64,000 nt of DNA, taken from positions 21,586 to 85,585 of the forward strand of contig NZ_VUOA01000028.1 in the NCBI RefSeq assembly GCF_008386575.1, written 5' to 3'. Of this stretch, positions 35,322 through 44,365 are shown piece after piece (the first letter of the stretch is position 1; each line of letters starts with the position of its first letter). This DNA is from Salinarimonas soli (GTDB lineage Bacteria > Pseudomonadota > Alphaproteobacteria > Rhizobiales > Beijerinckiaceae). The notes beneath the pieces are model-generated. The model saw nothing but the letters and a program-made list of their open reading frames with translations, searched no databases and was not told the origin of the DNA. Made by a program: the position numbers and the translations under genes.

Positions 35322-36686
35322 ATGCGCCTTCTCATCATCGGCCGTCTCAACAGCGAGCTCATCGGCGCCTCGAAGATCGCCATGAGCCGCGGGGCCGGCG
35401 TCACCCATGCCGAGGGGATCGAGCAGGGCCTCTCGGTGCTGCGCGCCAAGGGCGCCGACCTCATCATGGTCGACGTGACGCTCGCCGTGCGCGACCTCGT
35501 CCAGGCCCTCGAGACCGAGCGCATCCGCACGCCCGTGGTGGCCTGCGGCCTCGGCACCGACGCTCGCGCGGCGGTGGCGGCGATCCAGGCGGGGGCCAAG
35601 GAATATATCCCCCTCCCCCCGGATCCCGACCTCATCGCCGCCGTGATCGAGGCCGTGGCCGCAGACGGGCGGGCCTTCGTGTGGCGCGATCCCGCCATGG
35701 AGCGGGTGGTGCGCATGGCCGAGCAGGTGGCGCGCTCGGAGGCGAGCGTGCTCATTACGGGCGAGAGCGGCACCGGCAAGGAGGTGCTGGCACGCCATCT
35801 CCACGCACGCTCGAACCGGGCGGGCAAGCCCTTCGTCTCCGTGAACTGCGCCGCGATCCCCGACGCGCTCCTCGAATCGGAGCTGTTCGGCCATGAGAAG
35901 GGCGCCTTCACCGGCGCGGTGGCCCGGCGGATCGGGAAGTTCGAGGAGGCGAACGGCGGCACGCTCCTTCTCGACGAGATTTCCGAGATGGACGTGCGGC
36001 TCCAGGCGAAGCTCCTGCGCGCCCTCCAGGAGAGGGTGATCGACCGCGTCGGCGGCTCGGCGTCCGTGCGGGTCGATATCCGGGTGCTCGCCACCTCGAA
36101 CCGCAACCTCGCGGAGGAGGTTCGCAAGGGCGCGTTCCGCGAGGACCTGCTCTACCGGCTCAACGTGGTGAACCTGCGCATCCCGGCGTTGCGGGAGCGC
36201 CCCGCCGACGTGGTGGAGCTCGCGACCCATTTCGCCCGCAAATACGCCGACCTCAACGGCGTGCCGCAGCGCCTCCTTTCGGCGGACGCCCAGCGCGCGA
36301 TCGTGAGGAACCCGTGGCGCGGCAACGTGCGCGAGCTGGAGAACGCGATCCACCGGGCGGTGCTCATCGCGGCGGGCCCCGAGATTGGCGCCGACGCGAT
36401 CCAGACTCCCGACGGCGAGGCGCTGGACTCGAGCCCCCTCGCCGATCCGGCCCTGCGGGCCGCGCGCACGGCGGAGGCGGTGACCCGCGCCCTCGTGGGC
36501 CGCACGGTGGCGGATGTGGAGCGCGACCTGATCCTGGATACACTCGATCATTGCCTCGGCAACCGCACCCACGCGGCGAAGATCCTCGGCATCTCGATCC
36601 GCACCCTGCGCAACAAGCTCAACGAATACACCGCGGCGGGCGTGGCGGTGGCGGAACCTGGACAGATGCGGGCGGTCGCGGGCTGA
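35322..36686 (+). CDS. flbD: Sigma-54-dependent transcriptional activator FlbD
   Basis: A 454-residue NtrC-type regulator. The receiver-like N-terminus (to about 120) keeps the central Asp region (LIMVDVTL) but lacks the usual acidic pair, and the beta-5 Lys-Pro reads Leu-Pro, as in FlbD-type atypical receivers. The AAA+ domain has Walker A GESGTGKE, the sigma-54 contact loop GAFTGA and Walker B LLLDEI. A Fis-type HTH (NRTHAAKILGISIRTLRNKLNEY) ends it. In Caulobacter FlbD activates late flagellar genes with FliX. Last gene of the fliF operon. Confidence 0.94.
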   Translation: MRLLIIGRLNSELIGASKIAMSRGAGVTHAEGIEQGLSVLRAKGADLIMVDVTLAVRDLVQALETERIRTPVVACGLGTDARAAVAAIQAGAKEYIPLPPDPDLIAAVIEAVAADGRAFVWRDPAMERVVRMAEQVARSEASVLITGESGTGKEVLARHLHARSNRAGKPFVSVNCAAIPDALLESELFGHEKGAFTGAVARRIGKFEEANGGTLLLDEISEMDVRLQAKLLRALQERVIDRVGGSASVRVDIRVLATSNRNLAEEVRKGAFREDLLYRLNVVNLRIPALRERPADVVELATHFARKYADLNGVPQRLLSADAQRAIVRNPWRGNVRELENAIHRAVLIAAGPEIGADAIQTPDGEALDSSPLADPALRAARTAEAVTRALVGRTVADVERDLILDTLDHCLGNRTHAAKILGISIRTLRNKLNEYTAAGVAVAEPGQMRAVAG

Positions 36687-36704
36687 GCGCGCCCGCAGCG
36701 TGCC

Positions 36705-36920
36705 TCAGCGGCTTGCCAGCGTGATGGTCGTTCCGCCCCAGCGCAGGTCGAAATCGGGGCGGCTGATGGAGGCAACGGGCTCACCCGAGCGCGTCAGCGT
36801 CGGGGCGCTGATGCCGACGGGGCCGCGCGGGCGGGCCTGGGCGCTGAGCGTCGCCGCAACCGCGATGAGGGCGGCGAGCATGAGCCCGAGGAAGAGGATC
36901 TGGCGGGGGGCGGTGATCAT
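36705..36920 (-). CDS. Small membrane-anchored hypothetical protein
   Basis: A 71-residue protein with one N-terminal hydrophobic segment (ILFLGLMLAALIAVAATLSA) that may be a signal or anchor. A short Gly/Arg-containing tail follows. ATG 36920 sits directly before the hydrophobic segment; the longer upstream frame is rejected as Arg-rich and unlikely. It converges with flbD, with an 18-bp gap between the stops. No family recognised. Confidence 0.5.
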   Translation of the reverse strand: MITAPRQILFLGLMLAALIAVAATLSAQARPRGPVGISAPTLTRSGEPVASISRPDFDLRWGGTTITLASR

Positions 36921-37101
36921 GGCAACCTCGTCTGGCGGCCGGCGTGTCGTGTCGCCACCATGCGTCCGCCGCCAGCCGCGTTCGGTGCGCGGGCGCACGA
37001 GGTGACGCAACGGCGCAACGCCGGCCCGCCATCGGCGCCCGCCGCGCCGCCGCACCCTCCCCGCCGTTGCCCGCGGCCCGGCGATTGGCTACTCCGTTAG
37101 G

Positions 37102-38898
37102 ATGCTCGCCCCGCCGCCCGACGAACGCTCAGCCCGGCAGCCCGACATCGCCCCGGACGCGCTCTCCGGCGGGCGGGCGAACGGCTTCGCGCTGCTGTGG
37201 GCCGGCGCGGTGGTCATCCCCCTGCTCCTGTTCCTGGCCGCCGCCGGCATGGCCTGGACGGGCGTCGAGAGCGAGGCGCGGGCGCGGCTCCTGCGCACCG
37301 TCGACATGCTGCACGAGCATGCCCTTCGCTCCTTCGAGACCCAGGAAACGGCCCTGGAGGCCATCGACGAGCGCATCCGCGGCCTGTCCTGGGACGAGAT
37401 CGCTGGGTCGCGCGACGTCCAGAGCTTCCTTGCCGCCCTCGACCGTCGCAGCCAGCCCTCCGGCGGCATCGCGATCGTCGGGCCGGACGCACGGCTGAGG
37501 GCCCTGTCGGGCGGGTTCCCGGCCCCACCCGTCGACCTGTCGGACCGCGCCTATGTCCAGGCCCACCGGGCGGGGGAGCCCGGCACCCATGTGGGCGAGG
37601 TGATCGTCTCGCGCCCCTCCAACGCCACCGTCTTCTCCTTGAGCCGGAGCCGCTCCGGCTCGGAGACGCCGTTCGACGGGATCATCGTCGCGACCTTCAA
37701 GCCGAACTATTTCGAGGAGTTCTACAAGTCCGTCACCGAGGGGCAGTGGGACGTGGTGACCCTCGTGCGGGCGGACGGCGCGGTCCTCGCCCGCACGCCC
37801 CCGTCCGCCGACCCGGCGGATTACCGGCCCGGACGCCTGAGCGCCCTCGTCGATGCCGCCCGGGCGGTGCCCGCGGGCGAGCTGCTGCGCGAGCTCTCGC
37901 CCATCGACGGGATCGAGCGGCTCTACGGCTTTCGCAAGGTCGGGCCCTATCCGGTCTACGTCTTCTATGGGCTGAGCCCGCGGGTGCTGCGCGGGGCCTG
38001 GCTCAGCCGGCTCGTCGCCCCGGGGCTCGTCTGCGTGGTGGCGGGCCTGCTGCTCGGGGCGCTGACCCTGCGGGTGCAGGGCTCGGTGCGCCGCGAGAAG
38101 GCGGCGCTCGCGGCGGCGGGCGCCGAGGCCGTGCGGCGGGCGGACGCGGAGGCGCGCCTGCGCCATGCCCAGCGCATCGAAGCGCTGGGCCAGATCGTCG
38201 GGGGCGTGGCGCACGACTTCAACAACATCGTCCAGAACGTCCAGGCTGCCACCAACCGGCTCCAGCGCAAGGCCGAGGAGCCCGAGGAGGTGCGGCGCGT
38301 CGCGGGTCTCATGGGCTCGGTGGCCGAGCGCGGCGCGCGGCTCACGCAACGCATGCTCGCCTATGCCCGCCGGCAGGAGGCGGTGACCGAGCGCTTCGAC
38401 ATGATGGGGGCGCTGAGCGGCGTCCACGATCTTCTCAACGACACCCTGGGATCGCGCTACCGCGTCGACCTCCAGCTCGCCCCCGACCTGCCGCCCACCC
38501 GGGCCGACCAGTCGGAGCTCGAGACGGTCGTGGTCAATCTCGTCCTCAACGCCCGCGACGCGATGCCGGAGGGCGGCACGGTGACGGTGGCGGCCTCCGC
38601 CGAGAGCGTGCCCGAGGGTACCCCGCCCCCGGCGCCCGCCTTGAAGCCCCGCCTCTACGTGCGCGTCTCGGTGATCGACACAGGGACGGGCATGGATGAG
38701 GCGACGCTCGCGCGGGCGGCCGAGGCCTTCTTCACCACGAAGGAGCCGGGCCGGGGCACCGGCCTCGGCCTCGCCATGGCCCGCGCCTTCGCCGAGGGCG
38801 CCGGCGGCGCGCTCGCCATCGCCAGCCGCCCCGGCGAGGGCACCACGGTCACCCTCTGGCTCCCCGCCGCCCCGGACGAGACCGGCCTCGCGGGCTGA
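37102..38898 (+). CDS. Membrane sensor histidine kinase with periplasmic Cache-like domain
   Basis: A 598-residue kinase. The first transmembrane helix spans about 32-52 and a periplasmic Cache/PDC-like domain reaches about 300 (FSLSRSRSGSETPFDGIIVATFKPNYF, VRADGAVLART). A second helix lies near 305-325. The phosphoacceptor is in VAHDFNNIV (about 370). The ATPase has N box LVLNARDAMPEGG, G1 DTGTGMDE and G2 GTGLGLAMA. It lacks a receiver domain, and no response regulator gene adjoins it. Signal and partner are unknown. Confidence 0.9.
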   Translation: MLAPPPDERSARQPDIAPDALSGGRANGFALLWAGAVVIPLLLFLAAAGMAWTGVESEARARLLRTVDMLHEHALRSFETQETALEAIDERIRGLSWDEIAGSRDVQSFLAALDRRSQPSGGIAIVGPDARLRALSGGFPAPPVDLSDRAYVQAHRAGEPGTHVGEVIVSRPSNATVFSLSRSRSGSETPFDGIIVATFKPNYFEEFYKSVTEGQWDVVTLVRADGAVLARTPPSADPADYRPGRLSALVDAARAVPAGELLRELSPIDGIERLYGFRKVGPYPVYVFYGLSPRVLRGAWLSRLVAPGLVCVVAGLLLGALTLRVQGSVRREKAALAAAGAEAVRRADAEARLRHAQRIEALGQIVGGVAHDFNNIVQNVQAATNRLQRKAEEPEEVRRVAGLMGSVAERGARLTQRMLAYARRQEAVTERFDMMGALSGVHDLLNDTLGSRYRVDLQLAPDLPPTRADQSELETVVVNLVLNARDAMPEGGTVTVAASAESVPEGTPPPAPALKPRLYVRVSVIDTGTGMDEATLARAAEAFFTTKEPGRGTGLGLAMARAFAEGAGGALAIASRPGEGTTVTLWLPAAPDETGLAG

Positions 38899-38960
38899 TG
38901 AAACCAGGGCGTATGCCCACAGGTCTGAGGACGGGCGTCGTTTCCAACCGTGAGCACCTG

Positions 38961-39136
38961 TCATCCCCGGCCGGAACTCGCGAAGCGAGTGGAGGGGAAG
39001 GGGATCCAGCGCAATCATGCTGCCGCGCAGCGGCTCACTTGGGCCCTGGACGGGCGTAAGGCGTCGCTTCGCGACATCAAGATGCGCTGGATCCCCTTCC
39101 CCTCCACGCGACAAGCGCGCTCCGCCCGGGGATGAC
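38961..39136. repeat. Palindromic element type E with perfect 23-bp arms
   Basis: The bases 38990-39012 (starting TGGAGGGGAAGGGGATCC) are the exact reverse complement of 39084-39106. The outer ends TCATCCCCGGCCGGA and CCGCCCGGGGATGA are also inverted. The whole unit is about 176 bp and could fold as one long hairpin with a 71-base loop. Confidence 0.85.
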
Positions 39137-39253
39137 ACCGGCGAGCCCGCGGCCGCCCGGAAGGCCCCGCCCTCACGAGGAGAGGCAGCACAGCGCTCGC
39201 CCGGCGTCGCGTAACCAGTCCTGCACTAAGCGTTCGGACGGGTCGCGACAGGT

Positions 39254-39401
39254 TCCCCTCACCCTTGCGGGGAGGGGTTATGGGTGGGGGTGACGGCTGA
39301 GGTGGTGCAGAACGGGGCGCACCCGTTCGGCTGGAGACCTCTCCGGACCCGGCACCGCCGTCACCCCCCACCCCAACCCTCCCCCGCAAGGGGGGAGGGA
39401 G
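39254..39401. repeat. Palindromic element type D, copy 2
   Basis: The left end reads CCCCTCACCCTTGCGGGGAGGGG followed by GGGTGGGGGTGACGG; the right end CCGTCACCCCCCACCCC...CTCCCCCGCAAGGGGGGAGGG is nearly its reverse complement. It matches the layout of 10983-11140, but the internal filler differs between the two copies. Confidence 0.82.
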
Positions 39402-39439
39402 CAGGGCGGCGGCCTGTCACGGACTCGCCGCCCCCTGCC

Positions 39440-39880
39440 CTACCACTCGCCCGTGTTCGCCATCGAAGACCAGGGCTCCATCGGCGGCTTGGGCTCGCCG
39501 CGCTGGAGGAGCTCGATGGAGATGCCATCGGGGGAGCGGACGAAGGCCATGTAGCCGTCGCGGGGCGGCCGGTTGATGGTGACGCCCTGGTCCATGAGCC
39601 GCTGGCAGGTGGCGTAGATGTCGTCCACCCGGTAGGCCAGGTGGCCGAAGTTCCGGCCGCCCTTGTACTCCTTCTCGTCCCAGTTGTGGGTGAGCTCCAG
39701 GAGCGGCGCGCGGCTCTCGCGGGCGCGCTCGACGTCGCCCGGGGCCGCGAGGAAGACGAGGGTGTAGCGGCCCTTCTCGTTCTCGACCCGGCGGGTCTCC
39801 ACCAGGCCGAACTTGTTGCAGTAGAAATCGAGGGCGCGGTCCAGGTCGCCGACGCGGACCATCGTGTGAAGGTATTCCAA
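39440..39880 (-). CDS. gloA: Lactoylglutathione lyase (glyoxalase I)
   Basis: A 146-residue GloA-type enzyme that isomerises the methylglyoxal-glutathione adduct. All four metal ligands are present if translation starts at TTG 39880: H5 ([12 protein letters not shown]), E62, H80 (FGHLAYRV) and E123 (ISIELLQ). An AGGAG sequence lies about 8 bases before that TTG. The first ATG (39862) would remove H5, so the TTG start is strongly preferred. The gene diverges from the CDF transporter gene. Confidence 0.92.
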   Translation of the reverse strand: MEYLHTMVRVGDLDRALDFYCNKFGLVETRRVENEKGRYTLVFLAAPGDVERARESRAPLLELTHNWDEKEYKGGRNFGHLAYRVDDIYATCQRLMDQGVTINRPPRDGYMAFVRSPDGISIELLQRGEPKPPMEPWSSMANTGEW

Positions 39881-40011
39881 GGCAGCTCTCCTCAGGGGGC
39901 AGGCGTGATGCAACGCGCGACCCGGGCCTCCGGCCTCACCCGGGCGCGACCGGACTTGATTTGATCCGCCGCCCCGTCGCAGATGCCGGTCGGAACGGCA
40001 GGCGAGGGCGC

Positions 40012-41424
40012 GTGGATCAGGCGGCTGACAGGCAAGCGGAGCGGGCGGCGCTCGTCAAACGCAAGGAGCGGGCCGCGCTGTGGTCCATCGTGGCGAGCGT
40101 CGCGATCACGCTCGCCAAGGGCGCGGTGGGGCTCGGCACGGGATCGCTCGCGCTGATCTCGGACGCCGCTCACAGCCTTCTCGACGTGGCCTCCACCACC
40201 ATGACCTGGCTTGCCGTGCGGGCCGCCGACAAGCCTGCCGACGAGCAGCACCATTACGGCCACGGCAAGCTCGAATCGCTCGCAGCCCTCGCCGAGACCG
40301 CGTTCCTCTTCCTCCTGTCGGGGATCGTGGCCTGGGAGGGCGTGCGCCGCCTCATGGAGGGCGAGGCGGACGTGCGCCCGAGCTGGCTTGCGGTCGGCGT
40401 CCTCGTCGGCGCCATCGCGGTCGACGCCTGGCGCTGGGCGGCGCTCAAGCGGGTCGCGCGCGAGACGGGCAGCGACGCGCTCGACGCGGACGCTCTCCAT
40501 TTCGCCGCCGACCTCGTGAACTCCGTCCTCGTGCTCGGCGCCCTGGGGCTGGCGGCCCTCGGCTATCCCCAGGCCGACGCCGCCGTCGCCATCGGCGTCT
40601 CGCTCTTCATCGCGCTCGCGGGCTTCCGCCTCGCCCGCCGCACCATCGACACCCTCCTCGACACGGCGCCCGAGGGCGTCGCCGAGCGTGTCCGGGACGC
40701 CGTGAAGTCGGTCCCGGGCGTGGTGGAAGTGGATTCGGTGCGGGCGCGGCCCATGGGCGGGCGGGTCATGGGCGAGGTGCGGGTGCGGGTCTCGCGCACC
40801 CTCCCCCTCGACCGGGTGACCGCGATCAAGGCCGGCATCGACGCCGCGATCCACCGCGAGCTGCCCCATTCCGAGTTCACGATCACGGCCAACCCCATCC
40901 AGCTCGACGACGAGACCATCCTCGAGCGGGTGATGCTCATCGCGGCGCACCTGCGCGTGCCCGTCCACCACGTCACCGTCCAGGAGATCGAGGGCCGGCT
41001 GTCCGTGAGCTTCGACGTGGAGGTGGACGGGCGCATCGCCTTGAGCGCCGCCCACGCGCTCGCCAGCCGCGTCGAGTCCGCGATCCAGGACGAGCTCGGC
41101 CCGACCGTCGAGGTCGAGAGCCACATCGAGCCCCTTGAGATGGACCACCTCAAGGGCCGGGAGGCGGACGCCCGCACCGCGGCGGCCGTGGCGCTCGCCC
41201 TCGCCGAAGCCGCGTCGGGGATCGACAAGCTCACGGACGTGCACGGGGTGCGGGTGCGCGAGACGCCGTCGGGCCTCGTCGTGAACTACCATTGCCACGC
41301 TCCCCCGGACCTCGACGTCGCCACGGTCCATGCCTGCGTCGACGAGCTGGAGCGGCGCGTGCGCACGCAGCATCCGGAAATCCTGCGCGTGATCGGGCAC
41401 GCGGAGCCGGCCGGACGGGAATGA
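40012..41424 (+). CDS. Cation diffusion facilitator family transporter
   Basis: A 470-residue metal/proton antiporter of the inner membrane. About six transmembrane helices fill the first 210 residues. Metal-site residues are seen in SDAAHSLLD (helix 2) and [12 protein letters not shown] (helix 5). The long cytoplasmic part (about 260 residues) has two or three ferredoxin-like cation-efflux domains, longer than the usual single one. I chose GTG 40012, with GAGGG just upstream; a TTG at 39961 is the longer alternative. The metal (Zn, Fe, Mn or Co) cannot be assigned. Confidence 0.9.
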   Translation: MDQAADRQAERAALVKRKERAALWSIVASVAITLAKGAVGLGTGSLALISDAAHSLLDVASTTMTWLAVRAADKPADEQHHYGHGKLESLAALAETAFLFLLSGIVAWEGVRRLMEGEADVRPSWLAVGVLVGAIAVDAWRWAALKRVARETGSDALDADALHFAADLVNSVLVLGALGLAALGYPQADAAVAIGVSLFIALAGFRLARRTIDTLLDTAPEGVAERVRDAVKSVPGVVEVDSVRARPMGGRVMGEVRVRVSRTLPLDRVTAIKAGIDAAIHRELPHSEFTITANPIQLDDETILERVMLIAAHLRVPVHHVTVQEIEGRLSVSFDVEVDGRIALSAAHALASRVESAIQDELGPTVEVESHIEPLEMDHLKGREADARTAAAVALALAEAASGIDKLTDVHGVRVRETPSGLVVNYHCHAPPDLDVATVHACVDELERRVRTQHPEILRVIGHAEPAGRE

Positions 41425-41506
41425 GGGCCGGCGCCCCAACGCTCGCGTTGCGCCCGGCCTAGCCTGTCCCCATAAATGTCAAGACACACGAACAAGGATC
41501 GCCGTC

Positions 41507-44146
41507 ATGCGCACCGAAACGGCTCCGGTCGTCCGCCTCGTCGATTACCGCCCGAGCGACTTCCTCATCGACCGGGTCGAGCTCGACGTCCGGCTGCACC
41601 CGAGCGAGACGCGCATCAAAGCCATCCTGTCGATCCGCCCCAACCCGGCCGGGCGGGCGGACGCGCCGCTGATCCTCGATGGGGACGAGCTGCGCCTCCT
41701 GGACCTCGCCGTCGACGGCACCGCCCTGCCCCCGGACGCGTTCGCCGCCACGCCCCAGAACCTCACCCTCTTCGACCCGCCCCGCGCGCCGTTCCGGCTC
41801 ACGATCGAGACGGTGGTCGACCCGTCCGCCAACACGAAGCTCATGGGGCTCTACCGCTCGGGCGGCGTCTATTGCACGCAATGCGAGGCCGAGGGCTTCC
41901 GCCGGATCACCTATTTCCTCGACCGCCCCGACGTCCTCTCCGTCTACACCACGCGGATCGAGGCGGAGGCCGGCGAGGCGCCGGTGCTGCTCGGCAACGG
42001 CAACCCCGTCGCGGCGGGCGCGATCCCGGGCACGAGCCGGCATTTCGCCGTGTGGGAGGACCCGCACCCCAAGCCCGCCTATCTCTTCGCGATCGTCGGC
42101 GGCCGCCTCGACCGGGTGGCGGAGCCCTACCGCACGGCGGACGGGCGGGACGCAGAGATCGCGGTCTATGTCGAGCCCGGCAAGAGCGAGCGCGCGGCCT
42201 TCGCCCTCGACGCGCTGCGCCGCTCCATGCGCTGGGACGAGCGCGTCTTCGGCCGCAACTACGATCTCGACGTGTTCAACGTCGTCGCCGTGTCCGATTT
42301 CAACATGGGAGCGATGGAGAACAAGGGCCTCAACATCTTCAACGACAAGTACGTGCTGGCGAGCCCGCAGACCGCGACCGACACGGACTACGCCAATATC
42401 GAGGCGATCATCGCCCACGAATATTTCCACAACTGGACCGGCAACCGGATCACCTGCCGCGACTGGTTCCAGCTCTGCCTCAAGGAGGGGCTGACCGTCT
42501 TCCGCGACCAGGAGTTCTCGGCCGACGAGCGCTCGCGGGCGGTCCAGCGCATCGGCGACGTGCGGACCCTGAGGGCGCGCCAGTTCCCGGAGGACGCAGG
42601 CCCCCTCTCGCATCCCGTCCGGCCCACCGAATACCGCGAGATCAACAACTTCTACACGGCGACCGTCTATGAGAAGGGCGCCGAGATCATCCGCATGCTG
42701 AAGAGCCATATCGGGGCGGCGGACTTCGCCCGGGGGATGAACCTCTATTTCGAGCGCTGCGACGGCACCGCGGCCACGGTCGAGGAGTTCCTCGCCTGCT
42801 TCGCGGAGGCGAGCGGGCGCGACCTCTCGCACTTCGCCCGCTGGTACGCCCAGGCCGGGACGCCGCGGGTCGTGGTGAGCGGCACCTACGACGCGGGCGG
42901 CCGCACCTACCGTCTCGACCTCGCCCAATCCACCGCGCCGACCCCGGGGCAGCCCCTCAAGGAGCCCGTCGTCATTCCCGTGGCCCTCGGCCTCGTGGCG
43001 GAGGATGGGGGGCGGCTCGACGCCCACAGCCCGCGGGTGCGCGACGACGGCGTCTTCGTCCTCGACCGGGCCTCCGACAGCATCCTGTTCTCCGATGTCG
43101 CCTCGCGTCCGGTCCCCTCCGTGTTCCGCGGCCTGTCGGCGCCGGTGCGGGTGGCGCTCGATCTCTCCGACGCCGATCTCCTGACGCTCCTGCGCCACGA
43201 CACGGACCCCTTCAACCGCTGGCAGGCCGGCCAGAGCCTCGCGACGCGGCTCCTCGTCCGCCTCGCGGGCGTCTCGCGCCCAGACGGCGCGGAGGCCGAG
43301 GGCTTGGCCCAGGCGCTGCTCGCGTTCCTGCGGGGCAACGCGGAAGCGGATCCCGCCTTCGCGGCGCAGGTGCTGAGCCTGCCCTCCGAGGCGGAGATCG
43401 CCCAGGAGATCGCGGCCGACGTCGATCCGGATGCGATCCACCGCGCCCGCAAGGCGGTGCGGGCCCATGTGGGAGGGGCGCTCCGGGGCGAGCTCATGCG
43501 CCTGCGCGACGCGCTCGCCTCCTCGGCCCCCTACAGCCCGGACGCGGCGAGCGCCGGCCGGCGCTCCTTGCGCAACATGGCGCTCGAGCTGATCGCGGCG
43601 GGCGATTCCGGGGCGGGAGCGGGCCTCGTGGCGGCCCAGTACCGCGACGCCGACAACATGACCGACCGGCTCGCGGCGCTTGCCGTGAATGCCGGGCTGC
43701 CGCCCTCGGCGGAGCGCGAGGCCCTGTTCCAGGACTTCTACGACCGCTACCGCGCGGAGCCGCTGGTGCTCGACAAGTGGTTCGCCATCCAGGCCGCGAT
43801 GCCCGAGGACGGCACCCTTGAGCGGGTGCTGCGCCTGATGAACGACCCGGCCTTCTCGATCACCAACCCCAACCGCGTCCGCTCCCTCGTGGGCAGCTTC
43901 GCGCTCAACAACGCGACGCAGTTCCACCGCGCGGACGGCCGGGGCTACGCCTTCCTGGCCGACATGGTGGTGGCGCTCGACGGGACGAACCCGCAGGTGG
44001 CGGCCCGCCTGCTCACCGCCTTCGGCACGTGGCGGACCATGTCTGCCGAGCGGCGCCAGGGGGCCGAGGCGGCCCTGCGGCGGGTGGCCTCCAAGCCGGA
44101 CCTCTCCCCCGACGTCTCCGACATCGTGCACCGCTCGCTCGGCTAG
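41507..44146 (+). CDS. pepN: Aminopeptidase N
   Basis: An 879-residue M1-family zinc metallopeptidase. The exopeptidase motif GAMEN is near residue 268 and the zinc site HEYFHNW near 304, followed by the third ligand Glu in LKEGLTVFRDQEF. Length and C-terminal helical domain match bacterial PepN. It removes N-terminal residues from peptides in the cytoplasm; there is no signal peptide. It is 82 bp downstream of the CDF gene and may be transcribed separately. Confidence 0.97.
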   Translation: MRTETAPVVRLVDYRPSDFLIDRVELDVRLHPSETRIKAILSIRPNPAGRADAPLILDGDELRLLDLAVDGTALPPDAFAATPQNLTLFDPPRAPFRLTIETVVDPSANTKLMGLYRSGGVYCTQCEAEGFRRITYFLDRPDVLSVYTTRIEAEAGEAPVLLGNGNPVAAGAIPGTSRHFAVWEDPHPKPAYLFAIVGGRLDRVAEPYRTADGRDAEIAVYVEPGKSERAAFALDALRRSMRWDERVFGRNYDLDVFNVVAVSDFNMGAMENKGLNIFNDKYVLASPQTATDTDYANIEAIIAHEYFHNWTGNRITCRDWFQLCLKEGLTVFRDQEFSADERSRAVQRIGDVRTLRARQFPEDAGPLSHPVRPTEYREINNFYTATVYEKGAEIIRMLKSHIGAADFARGMNLYFERCDGTAATVEEFLACFAEASGRDLSHFARWYAQAGTPRVVVSGTYDAGGRTYRLDLAQSTAPTPGQPLKEPVVIPVALGLVAEDGGRLDAHSPRVRDDGVFVLDRASDSILFSDVASRPVPSVFRGLSAPVRVALDLSDADLLTLLRHDTDPFNRWQAGQSLATRLLVRLAGVSRPDGAEAEGLAQALLAFLRGNAEADPAFAAQVLSLPSEAEIAQEIAADVDPDAIHRARKAVRAHVGGALRGELMRLRDALASSAPYSPDAASAGRRSLRNMALELIAAGDSGAGAGLVAAQYRDADNMTDRLAALAVNAGLPPSAEREALFQDFYDRYRAEPLVLDKWFAIQAAMPEDGTLERVLRLMNDPAFSITNPNRVRSLVGSFALNNATQFHRADGRGYAFLADMVVALDGTNPQVAARLLTAFGTWRTMSAERRQGAEAALRRVASKPDLSPDVSDIVHRSLG

Positions 44147-44365
44147 GGCGGGCGGCGCGGTCCCGTTGATTTCATTGACGTTTCGGGAGCCGGCGCCCTC
44201 CCTTGGGGAAGCGCGGCAGAGCTGCCACAGGGGTTAACAAACCGGAAATGCGGCGCTCCTGCCAAGCTGGACAAATCACCTCCCCAGGATTCTAGTGAGC
44301 GTGATTCGGAGAGATGCGGCACGTCTCCCGAACGGGACGGATCTGACTTTCCGAAGGGGTTTCGC

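Larger units (their letters stand above)
38899..39439. other. Intergenic region filled by two palindromic elements
   Basis: No gene is supported in these 541 bp. They hold a type E element (38961-39136) and a type D element (39254-39401). The remaining bases show no ribosome sites or coding pattern. The region lies after the histidine kinase gene and before the end of the convergent glyoxalase gene. Confidence 0.75.
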
